NCBI GenBank assembly: GCA_002964805.2
Contig: PUDQ02000058.1
Location: forward strand, 248,001-312,000
Direction of reading: 5' to 3'
DNA length: 64,000 nucleotides
DNA from: Trametes villosa
Lineage: Eukaryota > Basidiomycota > Agaricomycetes > Polyporales > Polyporaceae
Below the pieces are notes generated by a model. The model made no database searches, was not told the DNA's origin, and saw only the letters and a program-made list of their open reading frames with translations. Positions 33,101 to 42,165 of this stretch are shown piece by piece. How positions within the stretch are numbered: the first letter of the stretch is position 1; every line of letters begins with the position of its first letter. The position numbers and the translations under genes are program-made.

Positions 33101-35476
33101 ACCTGAGGGGGTCCCCCGCGTGCTCGCACTGCGCTGTGGGGTGCGCTCCGGCGCAGTTCCCGCAGACGTCGTCGGGTGCCTTACAGTCCCGCGCGAAGTG
33201 TCCGCCGTACGCCTGGCAGCGCGAGCAGCGCTTCGGCTCGTCTTGATCGCGCCGCACTAGTACCTTGCGGCCTGCTATGGTGAGCCCCGCAATGGCGGTG
33301 TTCGCCTCCTCAGCACCCGCCATCGTGAGCATAAGGAAAGCCGTGCGTTGCCCCGCAAAGCGGCGCTGCACCGGCTTGATCCAGTCTGCCCTTGCAATAG
33401 CGTTCGCCGGGAGCTTGTGGGCCTCCTCAATTGCGCGGAGCGCACCGGCATCCTGAGGGTCGAACGAGACAGGGACGCGCTCCGCTACCAGCTTATACGT
33501 ACGCTCCACGACGCGCGCGGTCATCCCCATCTTGCGGGCGAACGGCTTGGCGACGGTCGGCTTGTGGACCCACCGCGCGAGCTCCCGACTGGTGAACGTG
33601 AACACTACGTCCCCGTGAGGCAGGATGCGGGCCGATTCGAGAGTCCCGTCCCCCGGGGGGGTGAGACCGCCACGCTCGAGCTCCGCTATCGCCTCCCGAG
33701 TGCGGTCTCCCAGCATGCTGTCGGTCAAGGGCTCCCCACTCTCCGTGCGGAGGGTGGCTCCTCGCACCATGACCTGCCGCTGCAGGAGATCGGCGATTGT
33801 CGTTGCTCGGCGCACGCGAACCGGGGCTGTCTCGATGGTCAGCGTAGAAGCGGGGGTGGCGGGCTCACCCGGGCGCGAGTCGACACGGACGGCCTCCTGC
33901 AGCGCTTCGCGGGCGTCCGCCAAAGCTCCCTCCGCTTCCTTCACCCTCCCACACGCATCCCGAAACTCGCCCACGCAGTCCCCCACTCCTGCCCCAATCC
34001 AAAGGGCGCTCTTGCGAGGCCCAACTACGGGTGGACGAGGCCCTTCCCACTCAAGGGAGTAGTGAAAGGGAATCAACATAAGCAGGCAACCTACTCTTCA
34101 TAGGGCCCACCGACCAAGGATTTAGTCCTCTCAAGCCGGTACGGGGCAGCTCTCCCACTCGTACCGCTACGGCCCGCTCTGACCGGAGGGATAAGAAATG
34201 TCAGTCCCCCCGGAGTCCAGTTTCCCGTTCCCGTGCAGCCGGTTCGTTGAAGCCATCCGGCACGGATCCCCGATGCTGCACGAGTCTTGGTCTTGCATGA
34301 CTTGTCCCTCCTCCTGTGCGTACCCGGGAGTATGGCCCGCCATACTAACGACCGCCCGGAGGCGCCGCGAGGGCGTGCTCGGGGGGCGCGGGGTGTCCTT
34401 GTCGGATTGTTTTTAAAAGGCATTTCCCCGTCTTACCGTCGCCTATCCTTGCGGTCCCTTGCGGGCTCGGTCCGACGACCTACTTGGCGCAGACTGTTTG
34501 GTGTCGCAGTCGTCTATAGCACCACCTTCGGCTCGCGCCTCTTTCGCACCTCGCGGGGGTGGTACGTCTGCGGGGACCGGTACTACGCCCCGGTCTGTCC
34601 TCGAGTGACACCTTCCGTACTCTTCTTTCGCACCTCCTTTACCAAGGGAGGGGTGTCAAACGGCCCCCTCGGTCCACAGATGACCGAGGCACATGTTCAG
34701 CACCTTCTTTGGCAGGCAAATGTCCTGGGGACACTACCCAAGCCCTCGGACCGCGTCAAGGTCTAGGTGCGGGAGTCGCCCCCCACCGAGGGTGTGTGCT
34801 ATACTTATCAGGTTGCAAATCGGCAGGGCTGATCCTGACCCTCGTTGACGTTGGCCTCAAGGGATGAACTATTTCATGTGAGGCTGACGCACCCTCCGTA
34901 AGCTCGCAGACACTCACGGCGTAAACAGCGTTCTGCTGTGCCTTAACCTCGCCGCAGTCATACTCGTACACCTCTCTGTATGTGCTACCGCTCTTTCATT
35001 CCCGCCAGGCAGAATTACTGAACATGCATCACCGGTGTAGATCGCGACCATCGCACAGCGCGCAAGCTACATAACCCAAGTATCAGAGCCGTGAGTCATG
35101 CACGACCTGGCCGGGACCTCGTGCGCCGCGCGCCGCAGGCCGTGAGGGGCTTACCTTCTGCCCCTCTGACAGGTTGACCGCGATCTTCACGTGCCGCTTC
35201 CTCCTCGACCTGCAAGCCGCGAACCAGGCCACCGCCGAGCTCGACTCCCAGCTCTTCTCCATCGGGGAGACCAGCTCCTCGCCCGCGGCTACTAGCACGC
35301 TCGTCTTCGCGTCGCGGGTGATCGGGTCCATAGGCGCATCGGTCGGGCGAGGCTCCGAGTCGGCATCAGTCGATGAGCCTAGTGGCCAGTACGGCCCCGA
35401 CGGAGACATCGCGAACGAGATCGCAGGCTCGATCCGTGCGGATGGCACTGAACACGATTGCGAACCGGTGGCGTAG
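27152..35476 (+). CDS. D2, DUF6533-type membrane protein split by a LINE in an intron
   Basis: The start MSSQDGMDAADIVELYQD at 27,152 equals those of D1 and D3. Exons up to about 28,271 carry LLLYDYLVTLSEEIRLFW, GMRTLALSGFNWPL, GCQEVNN and LILADVLVIAVTITKTW. The last exons resume at about 34,912 with LLCLNLAAVILVHL and end with FLLDLQAANQATAEL and a stop at 35,474-35,476. The 6.5 kb LINE lies wholly inside the intron between codon VYN|D and its continuation, and both splice sites remain intact. Expression is possible only if a 6.6 kb intron is spliced. One exon near 28,060-28,125 is 5 nt longer than in D1, and its frame could not be joined with canonical donors, so this copy may also be frameshifted. 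It was duplicated with D1. Confidence 0.6.
28276..28288. repeat. LINE target-site duplication, 3' side of the element
   Basis: GTGTGCTATACTT here is repeated exactly at 34,794-34,806, on the other side of the inserted LINE. Confidence 0.92.
28822..32790 (-). CDS. LINE ORF2: endonuclease, reverse transcriptase, RNase H
   Basis: 1,322 aa. Residues about 1-260 are an APE-type endonuclease (IWQQNINKSS, ALQEPYLTPL, WLGDFNRHHPAWD, TKTDHFPI). Residues about 480-800 are a reverse transcriptase (LQKPGKDDYTVAKAWRPIAL, VVFLDIKSAFPA, GIDQGCPLSVILY). The catalytic box reads GSMDDVALV, with both Asp present but Ser where an aromatic residue is usual. Residues about 1,010-1,145 are RNase H (YRVYTDGSD, VYEAEIV, GLDNTAAI, GNEAADEAAK). 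A CCHC zinc motif (CPTCSTAPETVAHFLLAC) lies near the C-terminus. The start ATG overlaps the ORF1 stop. The protein nicks the target and primes cDNA synthesis there. Confidence 0.93.
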   Translation of the reverse strand: MNNTQDKPLRIWQQNINKSSRAQLDLLNDPYFADFDVIALQEPYLTPLSLTTSTHSWRVVYPVGHRANGASRTRSVLLVNKKMSTNAWSPLQVPHADVTAITIKSEDAAVHIFNLYVDGDSDTAIHAASRAVPRVHDDGGDDGNDTPQHLVWLGDFNRHHPAWDSATNHHLFTAEGLRRAEVLIGVLDRHDLVQALPQGTPTLEASRTKNFTRPDNVFCTPGILERLRTCTVLPEKRPTKTDHFPIQTIFDFPTAAAQRRARRDFRRVDWAAFERALAERIAARNFPPNIRSTARFDSILDHLMEDLQATIAEHVPESATTPYAKRWWSADLARARKEKERLARVSHRHRADRAHPAHAEYRRFRNAYADSITAAKNDFWKAWIDSVDSRTIWDANRFLKRGATDGGGARIPPIRVRGPDGRERTLTSNDDKSLEFHRTFFLPPSTAPVPAGPYPQPRFDFKPITDTQVRRAIKALRAFKAPGPDAIPNEVYKHCADTLTPILGSLFRATFTLQYYPERWKVSDTVVLQKPGKDDYTVAKAWRPIALLDCMSKILSRCVADVLVYEAEQKGLLAGLQFGGRAGRTTTDSIHLVTKLVKDAQRRNHVASVVFLDIKSAFPAASPERLYHNLRSRGVPVEYVEWLRVKLTGRATRLHFDDFSSDRFDILSGIDQGCPLSVILYAFYNSDLIDSADLAGKECAVGSMDDVALVVTGKTFADCHERVRRFMDRPGGAQDWSRSHNSAFSLDKFALVNCKSQPKRIGLGPPLVLSDGTVITPTDHHRFLGVLIDQGLRFKQHLALAYAKGSRLVSQMRRLAKARNGLSLAVMRRLYLSVVVPSMLYGADTFLTPVRTLHGGVRRHGSVGHIRRLAMVQRQALLAMTGALRSAPTDALEAHAHLLPFDLLVDKLCQRAAVRLCTLPKAHPLAPHVAKAGRRFVKAHRSALHELLDAYRPWLDIPATERIRPVRLHPRWTPRHRVHVITDREAAVADDGRWAQGGAYRVYTDGSDCDGGVGAAALLYRPGQDRPEVLRYHLGPSTRHTVYEAEIVATILGMELLRRARLCTQAASIGLDNTAAIQASTLRTPGPGRHLTDIFHAAVRAIKRERPHLQLTLRWVPGHSDVPGNEAADEAAKEAAGGRSSPARDLPKSLRTKLPLSASRARQNYAQELDRRAGERWRTSQRGRRMAEIDKTLPSKKYDALVASLPRRHASLLVQFRTNHVPLQSYLARIGKADTATCPTCSTAPETVAHFLLACPTYSLHRAVHFRSLGFSGRTLATLLNSKDALRPLFTYVNATGRLRSAVGALVGPRSGYPDSDNDDAA
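32787..34079 (-). CDS. LINE ORF1: gag-like protein with CCHC zinc knuckles
   Basis: 430 aa. The N-terminal half has no recognised fold except a possible coiled segment (FRDACGRVKEAEGALADARE). The C-terminal half has an RRM-like strand pattern (FTSRELARWVHKPTVAKPFA) and then successive knuckles: CSRCQAYGGHFARDC, CGNCAGAHPTAQC and CANCAEDGHAAWDRAC. Such proteins coat the element RNA and act as chaperones. The stop codon overlaps the ORF2 start as ATGA. The long 5' leader ahead of it contains no other convincing frame. Confidence 0.9.
   Translation of the reverse strand: MLIPFHYSLEWEGPRPPVVGPRKSALWIGAGVGDCVGEFRDACGRVKEAEGALADAREALQEAVRVDSRPGEPATPASTLTIETAPVRVRRATTIADLLQRQVMVRGATLRTESGEPLTDSMLGDRTREAIAELERGGLTPPGDGTLESARILPHGDVVFTFTSRELARWVHKPTVAKPFARKMGMTARVVERTYKLVAERVPVSFDPQDAGALRAIEEAHKLPANAIARADWIKPVQRRFAGQRTAFLMLTMAGAEEANTAIAGLTIAGRKVLVRRDQDEPKRCSRCQAYGGHFARDCKAPDDVCGNCAGAHPTAQCEHAGDPLRYRCANCAEDGHAAWDRACPALRARVSAHVHRKADSGFRFFVTSAPETWVSEEDELARAPPPPTVWSQVRHHFDQADATPSGSQQRTLDAFLHAPSQASTSARRQ
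34794..34806. repeat. LINE target-site duplication, 5' side of the element
   Basis: This is an exact copy of GTGTGCTATACTT at 28,276-28,288. Sequence after it resumes the D2 intron. Confidence 0.92.
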
Positions 35477-37108
35477 GCGGGAAGGGATGCTCCAGACGCC
35501 GCGGAGGTTCGCAGCGGTGAGCTGGGCCTATCTCGACGATGAGGCATCGCTCGCATCTAGTCAGGCACATCTTTGAACACGCTGGCAACTACTATTCTGC
35601 TGTAGACGACGCCGACATAGGCGCGTATGGAGTCGTATTCTTGTTGTATCGCATTGCGACGGAACGACGTCCTAGTGGAAGATACATGACGGAGCGAGCC
35701 ACGAGCAAGATGCCACGACGGTTACGAGCGTTCCATGCGCGTCGGAGTGGCGGAGTCGCATGTCTACCAAGAGCCTATAGGGGTCTATTCCCAGACGGTG
35801 GCTGTAGCTAGTACGGGGGTCGGGTCGAGAAGAGAGAAGGTGGAGCGACCTAGGAAGGGTACCGAGTGGGGCAGGGCAGTATATACCATTGAGACGAGCC
35901 TTGAGAAGGTGGAGGTCGAGGGAAGGAGCGTGAAGCGGAGGAAGAGAAGGCAACCCGAAGCCTGCCAGCGATCGGACGTGTGACGGCGGGATACTACCGT
36001 GCGGCGCGAGCGGCGCAGCCCTTGATGAACTCCCGGGGCACTGAAGTGGGTATCTGCGCAATCTCTCGTGTAGAGTTCCACTGGTGCGTGCGAGGGAGAA
36101 GCAATCACAATACCGCTCACAGGCTTTGGTATGCGTTTGATCTGCTCGTGCTCGTCGTGTCGAGGCGGGGTCCGGAAGGAACGAAGGCGCAAAGAGCGCC
36201 GGGGCCGGTGTCTGAGAGGTTGACCGCCAGCCTGGGGGATCGCCCTGAGCAGTGCGGGCTATCGGGGCTACAGGTCAGCGTTGTATCAACTGCAGGTGTA
36301 TCTGGGGCCATGATGCTGGCGCATCTGAAGGTAGCGCACAGCGCCGCGGCCGTCATCGCAAGGATGCCTTCTTCATGACCGCAGACGAGCAGCCTGATGC
36401 GCGCAGTGCCAACAATAACGCTTGTGCACAGGACCGCAGGCGTCTTGGCTGCTCTATGACTCCGAAGCTGGGGACCTGCGCTTCCTGATCGTTGTCAGCC
36501 ATGACCAGACCGAACAGGTACGTGTCCAGGCATGCGCCAGGAGCTAGAGCCAGATACGGGTGTTGGGGAAGACGACGAGGGGTTACTATGCGCAGGTGCT
36601 TCTTCAGAAGTGAACTGCTCCCGAAGGGCGGCGCACAGACTGAGCTACGCACTATGGGCCACCGGGGACCTGCGGTGAGCGATTCATCTAGAGGGGGAGG
36701 TGAACGTTGAACAGGTAGCACCAGGCCCCATCGACGTGCTGCCTACCGCTGTGCGACCCGTGCGGCCGCCGGAAACGTCTTCGCGTGGGATGCAGGCGTT
36801 TCCTCCGACGTCACCCCATATTTTGCTATCCCGATGACGCCGTCGCAGTGCTGTAGGGAAGAATATTCCGTAGCTGCGTGCCGTCCGCCGGGGGAGACAA
36901 CTTCAAGCCTACGAGACGCCCGTCGACTCAGAGCGCGGGTGGCTGTGCGAGCGCCTCAGAGTCACAATGAGCGCCTCACAACTCGTGTTCACTGTTCAAC
37001 GCTGTTCAACGCTGTTCAACTGTCGACGTCGACTGGCTCCGTGAACTTGCCCATAAGCTGCTCGTCTCCCCGAACATTGTGCCTTTACTCGTGCGCTGGG
37101 CCTTCAGT
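35477..37108. other. Spacer between D2 and K3, inverted copy of the cluster A spacer
   Basis: At least 35.5-36.2 kb matches 9.9-10.6 kb in reverse complement. Short frames are open in both copies, but no start, stop and splice set could be supported. A threefold GTTCAACGCT-type tandem repeat lies at 36,994-37,020, just before K3. Confidence 0.5.
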
Positions 37109-38756
37109 ATGGAATCAGAGGACCTCAACCATCCCGGTACTGGAGCTCTTCCAACCCTACCCGAGGTTCGTGTGGCGATCCTCATCTCTCAAAATAGTGC
37201 CGCAGACGCTAATGAACAACGTGTAGCTGCAATGTAAGGTAGAAGACATCGGAGGGTCAGAAGTGGCCCATAGGCCTAATATGGACCACTTCTGGAGCGC
37301 CTGCAGACCGTGGCTGGCGTGGAATGGAGTCGATTTGTACGCTCGGGGCAATCCGAACCCGGAAGAAGTGTGCAACGGCACGGTTTGGCTATGTCCTCAA
37401 ACGGCTGCGACTGCAAAAGTATCCCTCCCATACACCAACGGTCTCAAGGACGATAAAAACGCTCCTGTTCCCCTTGTACTGTCTGTGCATGTGAGTTTCT
37501 CGTCGCCCCACGAAAATGCAGCGCGTACTAAAAGATTGACTCGAATATAGCAGCACCTCGGGCTTGCTCGAGATCGCATGGGTCGGAATCTGATCCTCAA
37601 GCTTGTCGACAAGGGGTCAGCCGAACACAATATCAATCGGCTACTTCTCCAGGAGACTCGACCCACTTTTCCCGACAATGAATCGTTTCCATGCGTCCTC
37701 GCTCCCGTCGCAGTCCTCGACACTCCTCATGCATATTCCTTCGTTGTCATGCCCATGTGAGTTCTATAGCTCGTACTCGGTGGGAGATACCAGAACGAGC
37801 TGCATTTAGGTGGGGCTCCTTTATATTTCTCGAGGACTTGCAGTTTTGCGGGGAAATACTTCAAGCCATGCGCTGCGCTCTCCAGGTAAGCACATATACC
37901 TACCAGCGATGATCCCGCCGCTTTAGGACCAACCTCATAAATTTCTCCAGGGGCTCGCATACTTACATGAACGGCGCATCGCTCATCGGGTATGTACTGT
38001 TGCAGCTTGTGCAGGTTCGGAGTATTCTCACTGCGGTTGCTAGGATATATGCGACTACAATATCGTCGTTAACGTCAACGGCCCTAGTTTCGGGTATCCT
38101 GAAACTAGAGAGCTGCTCCGCGAACACCGCCGCAGCCACGAGATGATCTATGCTCTCATGGACTTCGACCAGTCTCTCCTCCTACCACTCGACACTTCCC
38201 TCGTGGGCTGCCGTCGACCGGCACAGGAGGCCATGACATGGGGTAATGGTCTATTCAAACCCTATGAGGATATCAACCTTGGGCAGCCGTTCTACAACCC
38301 GTTCGCCTTCGACGTCGCTATGATGGGGCATTTCTTCCAATACCACTTTGCGGTATGATCGCCTTTGTGTGCGCTCTGCGAACGCGCCATCTAAACCGTT
38401 CTCTCCAGGATGCAGTACCGCAAATTCCGGGCCTCGCCGCGCTGTTCGACTGCATGACCGACTACTCCATTCCGCGGCGGCTGACCGCCCCGCAGGCGAT
38501 GCAGTTTTTCGACAGCATCGTGTCGTCGCTCCCTCCCGATACTCTCAAAGCGCAGGTCACGCTCACTACAAGCCTTGAACACACGAACGGCTCCGAATAC
38601 TATTGGAGCAAGCTGTCTGCGGGAGATATGCTGGTTTGGGGCAAATACCGCCGCATCCGTCCCTGGTCGATAACACGGTGGATCTTGGAATGGGTGGGAA
38701 CCTACCCGATAGGTTGGAGGGCTCTGTGCTTTGTTCGCCGGGTGCTACGACTCTAG
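37109..38756 (+). CDS. Kinase-like protein K3
   Basis: Exons: 37109-37165, 37227-37490, 37551-37756, 37810-37885, 37951-37989, 38044-38352 and 38409-38756, giving 432 aa. The start is MESEDLNHPG. Landmarks are LILKLVDKGSAEHNINRLLL, AYLHERRIAHR joined to DICDYNIVVN, and LMDFDQSLLLP replacing DFG. The C-terminus is ALFDCMTDYSIPRRLTAPQA. Exon sizes match K1 and K2 nearly exactly. It lies downstream of D2 in the same order as K2 after D1, as part of the inverted duplication. It may be catalytically active because Lys, HRD, Asn and the metal-binding Asp are all present. Confidence 0.82.
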
Positions 38757-39809
38757 GCTGAATGCTCGCCATGCCCGTGGAGGGGAAGGCCAGTTGCGCG
38801 GCGCGCCTGCGCAGGTACCGACGCACTGGCGCCGAGGCTCGGCCACGTAGCGCCGGTTCCCTACGTTTTGCTGTGACTGGAATGCCGACTCCTATCCTTC
38901 AAATCTTCGTGTCTAGTATTGATCAGCTCAAGCTGGTGTACTCTCACGAAACAGCCGGATCTCAAGCTTCAAGGGCTCCAACTGCCACAGTCCTATGTCA
39001 GATCCCCTGTCATGCTGACCACCCCTGACAGACAGCGGCTATGCGATTGCTGTTGTTTGACATCATACGCGTTGGGCGCGTTCATCTCAATCGGTACCGT
39101 CCTGCGCTTGCCCTAGTATGAGTCTTTTTGCCCACAGCATACCGGGGTTGAAACGGGCCTCGTATTTGCTGATTAATCGCGGTCGCCGCCTCCCAACCTA
39201 GTAGCTCCCCCCCGATTCTACGGTCCCCGAGCTTGCGATGCCATCGCGTACATATCGGGTAGGTCCTTCGATCCATAAAGCGTTCAGGGTTTACTTACCT
39301 GAAAACGCCCTACATCTGCACAGGACTTCTGAACGGGTAGCACAAGGGGCTGGAGCCTTGTGACGAGCTCTTGCCTCGCTTCCCAGCACTCTACTTCCTC
39401 GCTCGTCGCCAAGCGAGTCTATTGCGTGCTCCTGTGGCGATAATTTGCGTTTGCTGACATCTCCCTCGGTGCTGAAGGGCGCACTCAGCCCGCCCGACCT
39501 GTCTCAATGAGCGCTGGCCCCAGGCGAAAGTCCGGTCGCAATCCCCCGAGGCTCTGAGTCTGGTATGCACGTCCACCAATCCAGGTGTGGCGTCGTCCAT
39601 AAGTTTCATCCGCGCTGCGTCCATCTGCCCAGGACCTGAAGCTGGAAGTGCATTGTCCCGTGCATACTCGCGCTCGCGCCACGCCGTTCATCTGACCGCC
39701 CGTGACATTCGTCTACCCGTGCCTGCGCCGCGGTCCAATACCTACAAGTAGGTTCAGAATTCACGGTGCATTCCTGCCAGGTACTTGCGTTCTTCGAGTT
39801 CTAGTCGAC
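38757..39809. other. Intergenic region between K3 and D3
   Basis: No gene is supported. A segment at about 38,810-38,870 (GTACCGACGCACTGGCGCCG) resembles 41,985-42,025 downstream of D3. The D-type upstream block lies near 39,570-39,600. Confidence 0.5.
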
Positions 39810-41649
39810 ATGTCCTCTCAGGACAGCGTGGACGCTGCCGATATCATAGAGTTGTACCAAGACAAGTGCGTGACCCCTTTACCCACTTCCCGCGTCTTGG
39901 ACTCACGTCATACTACGCTAATACCACACCAGCTTCACCGTCAGCTGCATCGTATACTCCGTAACCGGTGCGTACGCGTCTCCCGTCTCGTAACGTGCTT
40001 GCATGTCTGAGTCTCGTGTAGCGCTCCTCCTGTACGACTACCTGATCACCCTGGACGAAGAGATCAGGCTGTTTTGGGGGCGCAAGGTCACCGGTGCATC
40101 CGTGCTTTACTTCGTGACTCGGTACTGGACTCTCTTCACAATGGAGATTTTGGGGGGTATCTCCTTTGCGAGGCTCTCGGATCAAGTAAGTACTATCACC
40201 TACTCGTCCATGTCCATGACTGAGTTCCCGGCAATAGGGGTTGGTCGACAATTTGTTCACGCCCCAATAACACCGTTGACTGTCCACCCTCTAGCTGCAA
40301 TGTCATCACGATAGTCCAAAATGGCAGTATCTTAATTGAGTACATCCCGTTGGCGGGTATGTATCCACACCATAATGCCCTATGGGTACTCCCACTGATA
40401 TTCACCAACGTCCATGTTGGTAGCATTCCAGGGCATGCGTGTACTGGCGTTGAGCGGGTTCAATTGGCCGCTATCATGGGCCGTCTTCATCCTGGCCCTT
40501 GGGGGGCCGATAAGCGTCAATCTGGTGCGAGTACTAGTTCGCTCGATGACGAGACCGCCGACGCTAATACATGCTCCTGTCCAGGCTACATATGCCTATG
40601 GCTTCCGTGGCGAGAATCTATTGACCACGGGTTGCCAAGAAGTGAACGACCTGTCGCTCCTGCAGGGTTCAATGTACGTCATATGTTTGTGGAACCTGTG
40701 ATAGCTGTCAGCCCCGCTAATCGTTCTCTTTTCGCCCACTAGTTGTGTGTACTCATTTCCCTCGTGCTGATACCGCTACCGTCCATCAAACTGACTTCCT
40801 CCCGTTAAGTTTCCGCAGTGTCCCGATCTACCCTGATCCTCGCAGACCTCCTAGTCATAGCGGTCACAGTCAAGAAGACGTGGCAGAGAGATACGTCCCA
40901 GGTGACGCGCCGCACCGGAAGGCTAGCAATCGCAGATGTGCTTTTCTATAATGGTTCGTGTGTTAATTTCGATGTATATTTCGCTCATACGAGCTGACGG
41001 GATTCATTCTTGATGTCGACCTCAAGGAATGAAGTACTTCGCGTAAGGCAAACGGTACATCTGGTAACCCGCAGACACTTACGTTTTTTCAAGCGTTCTA
41101 CTGTGCCTGAACCTCGCCGCAGTAGTTCTTGTTCATCTCTCTGTATGTGCGGCCGTCGTGTTCTACTGGGGCAAAGTCGCTGAACGTACATCGGCGATAT
41201 AGATTGCCACTATCGCGCAGGGTGCAAGCTACATAACTCAGGTGACAGAGCCGTGAGTCTCGCATGTGTTTTCCGTGCGCCGCGCGGCGCAGCCTGCTTG
41301 ATGCTGAACTTCTAACAGGTTGGCCACAATCTTCACATGCCGCTTTCTCCTCGACTTGCAGGCCGCGAACCAGGCCACCACGGAACTCAACTCCCAGCTG
41401 TACTCCCTCGGGGAGCTCAGCTCGCCGCCATCGGCCGCTGGAACGCTCGTCTTCGCGTCGCGGATGATCGGGTCCATTGGCGCGTCGGTTGGTCCTGGTT
41501 CCGCATCATTCGACGAGCCTGCTGGCGACTACCGCGACGAAGTAGATGACGCCAGCGAAATTGGGATGGGCTCGATACATGCGGACAGCGCTGACCCCAC
41601 TTGGCGCGAGCTTTCGCCCCACGCGTACCTCGCTACTGAACTGAGATGA
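39810..41649 (+). CDS. D3, DUF6533-type membrane protein, possibly defective
   Basis: The start is MSSQDSVDAADIIELYQD. Exons with clear homologues in D1 carry LLLYDYLITLDEEIRLFW, MRVLALSGFNWPL, GCQEVNDLSLLQ, LILADLLVIAVTVKKTW, LLCLNLAAVVLVHL and FLLDLQAANQATTEL. The gene ends at TGA 41,647-41,649. In the exon near 40,742-40,810 the hydrophobic frame LCVLISLVLIPLP ends in TAA where D2 has CAA, one base apart. With the exon lengths seen here I cannot join it in frame to LILADLL, so the copy may be a pseudogene or use a splice site I missed. It also needs the 2-nt exon (40,238-40,239) proposed for D1. Confidence 0.55.
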
Positions 41650-42165
41650 AAACGACCCGGCGGCGTAGGCCTTCAAACGTGCTCCGGATACCTATACCTC
41701 ACTGAGCCACAATGTGTATCTAGCCTTTAGCCCCGACTGCCTTGATAGAAAACGTTCGCACATTTTAGTTGCTCCCATTGTCTGGCTTGGAGACGAACGG
41801 GGTTCGAGATGTCGCCCCTCTTCGAATTCAGGTGTTTTTAGCCATGTCTGCTCAGTTAATCAGGCAACTATCATCGAGCGAGCACCTTGTTGCCCGTTGT
41901 CCTCTCTTGAGACTTGGCATACTGGAGTGGCTCCCGCAGAGAAATGTTGGAGGTAGCGCCGGATGGCTGGGCCCGGCGGCGCATGTACCGACGCGTTGGC
42001 GCCGGGGCCTGGCCACGTGGAATGACGACGCGGGGCTGCGGGCGTCGAGCGCCCCTTGGTCCAAGACAAGCCAGGCCTGGAGGCGGAGCACTCCATCGAC
42101 TCTTGCCTCCGTACCCCCACCATCCCGCCTCTCCTTCACTCTCAACCTCGATTCACACACAAACC

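Larger units (their letters stand above)
28289..34793 (-). mobile_element. Full-length non-LTR retrotransposon (Tad-like LINE)
   Basis: This is a 6,505-bp insertion between perfect 13-bp target-site duplications. On the minus strand it has a 5' region of about 714 bp (34,080-34,793), ORF1 with zinc knuckles, ORF2 with endonuclease, reverse transcriptase and RNase H, and a 3' region of about 530 bp ending in a short CAAA-type repeat at the junction. Both ORFs are uninterrupted and the duplications are identical, so the insertion is recent and may be mobile. ORF order, the RNase H domain and the simple-repeat tail fit the Tad clade of fungal LINEs. No long terminal repeats are present. Confidence 0.92.

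Noticed and set aside
33348..34103. A 251-aa plus-strand frame inside the LINE
   Set aside because: It is antisense to ORF1 with its zinc knuckles.
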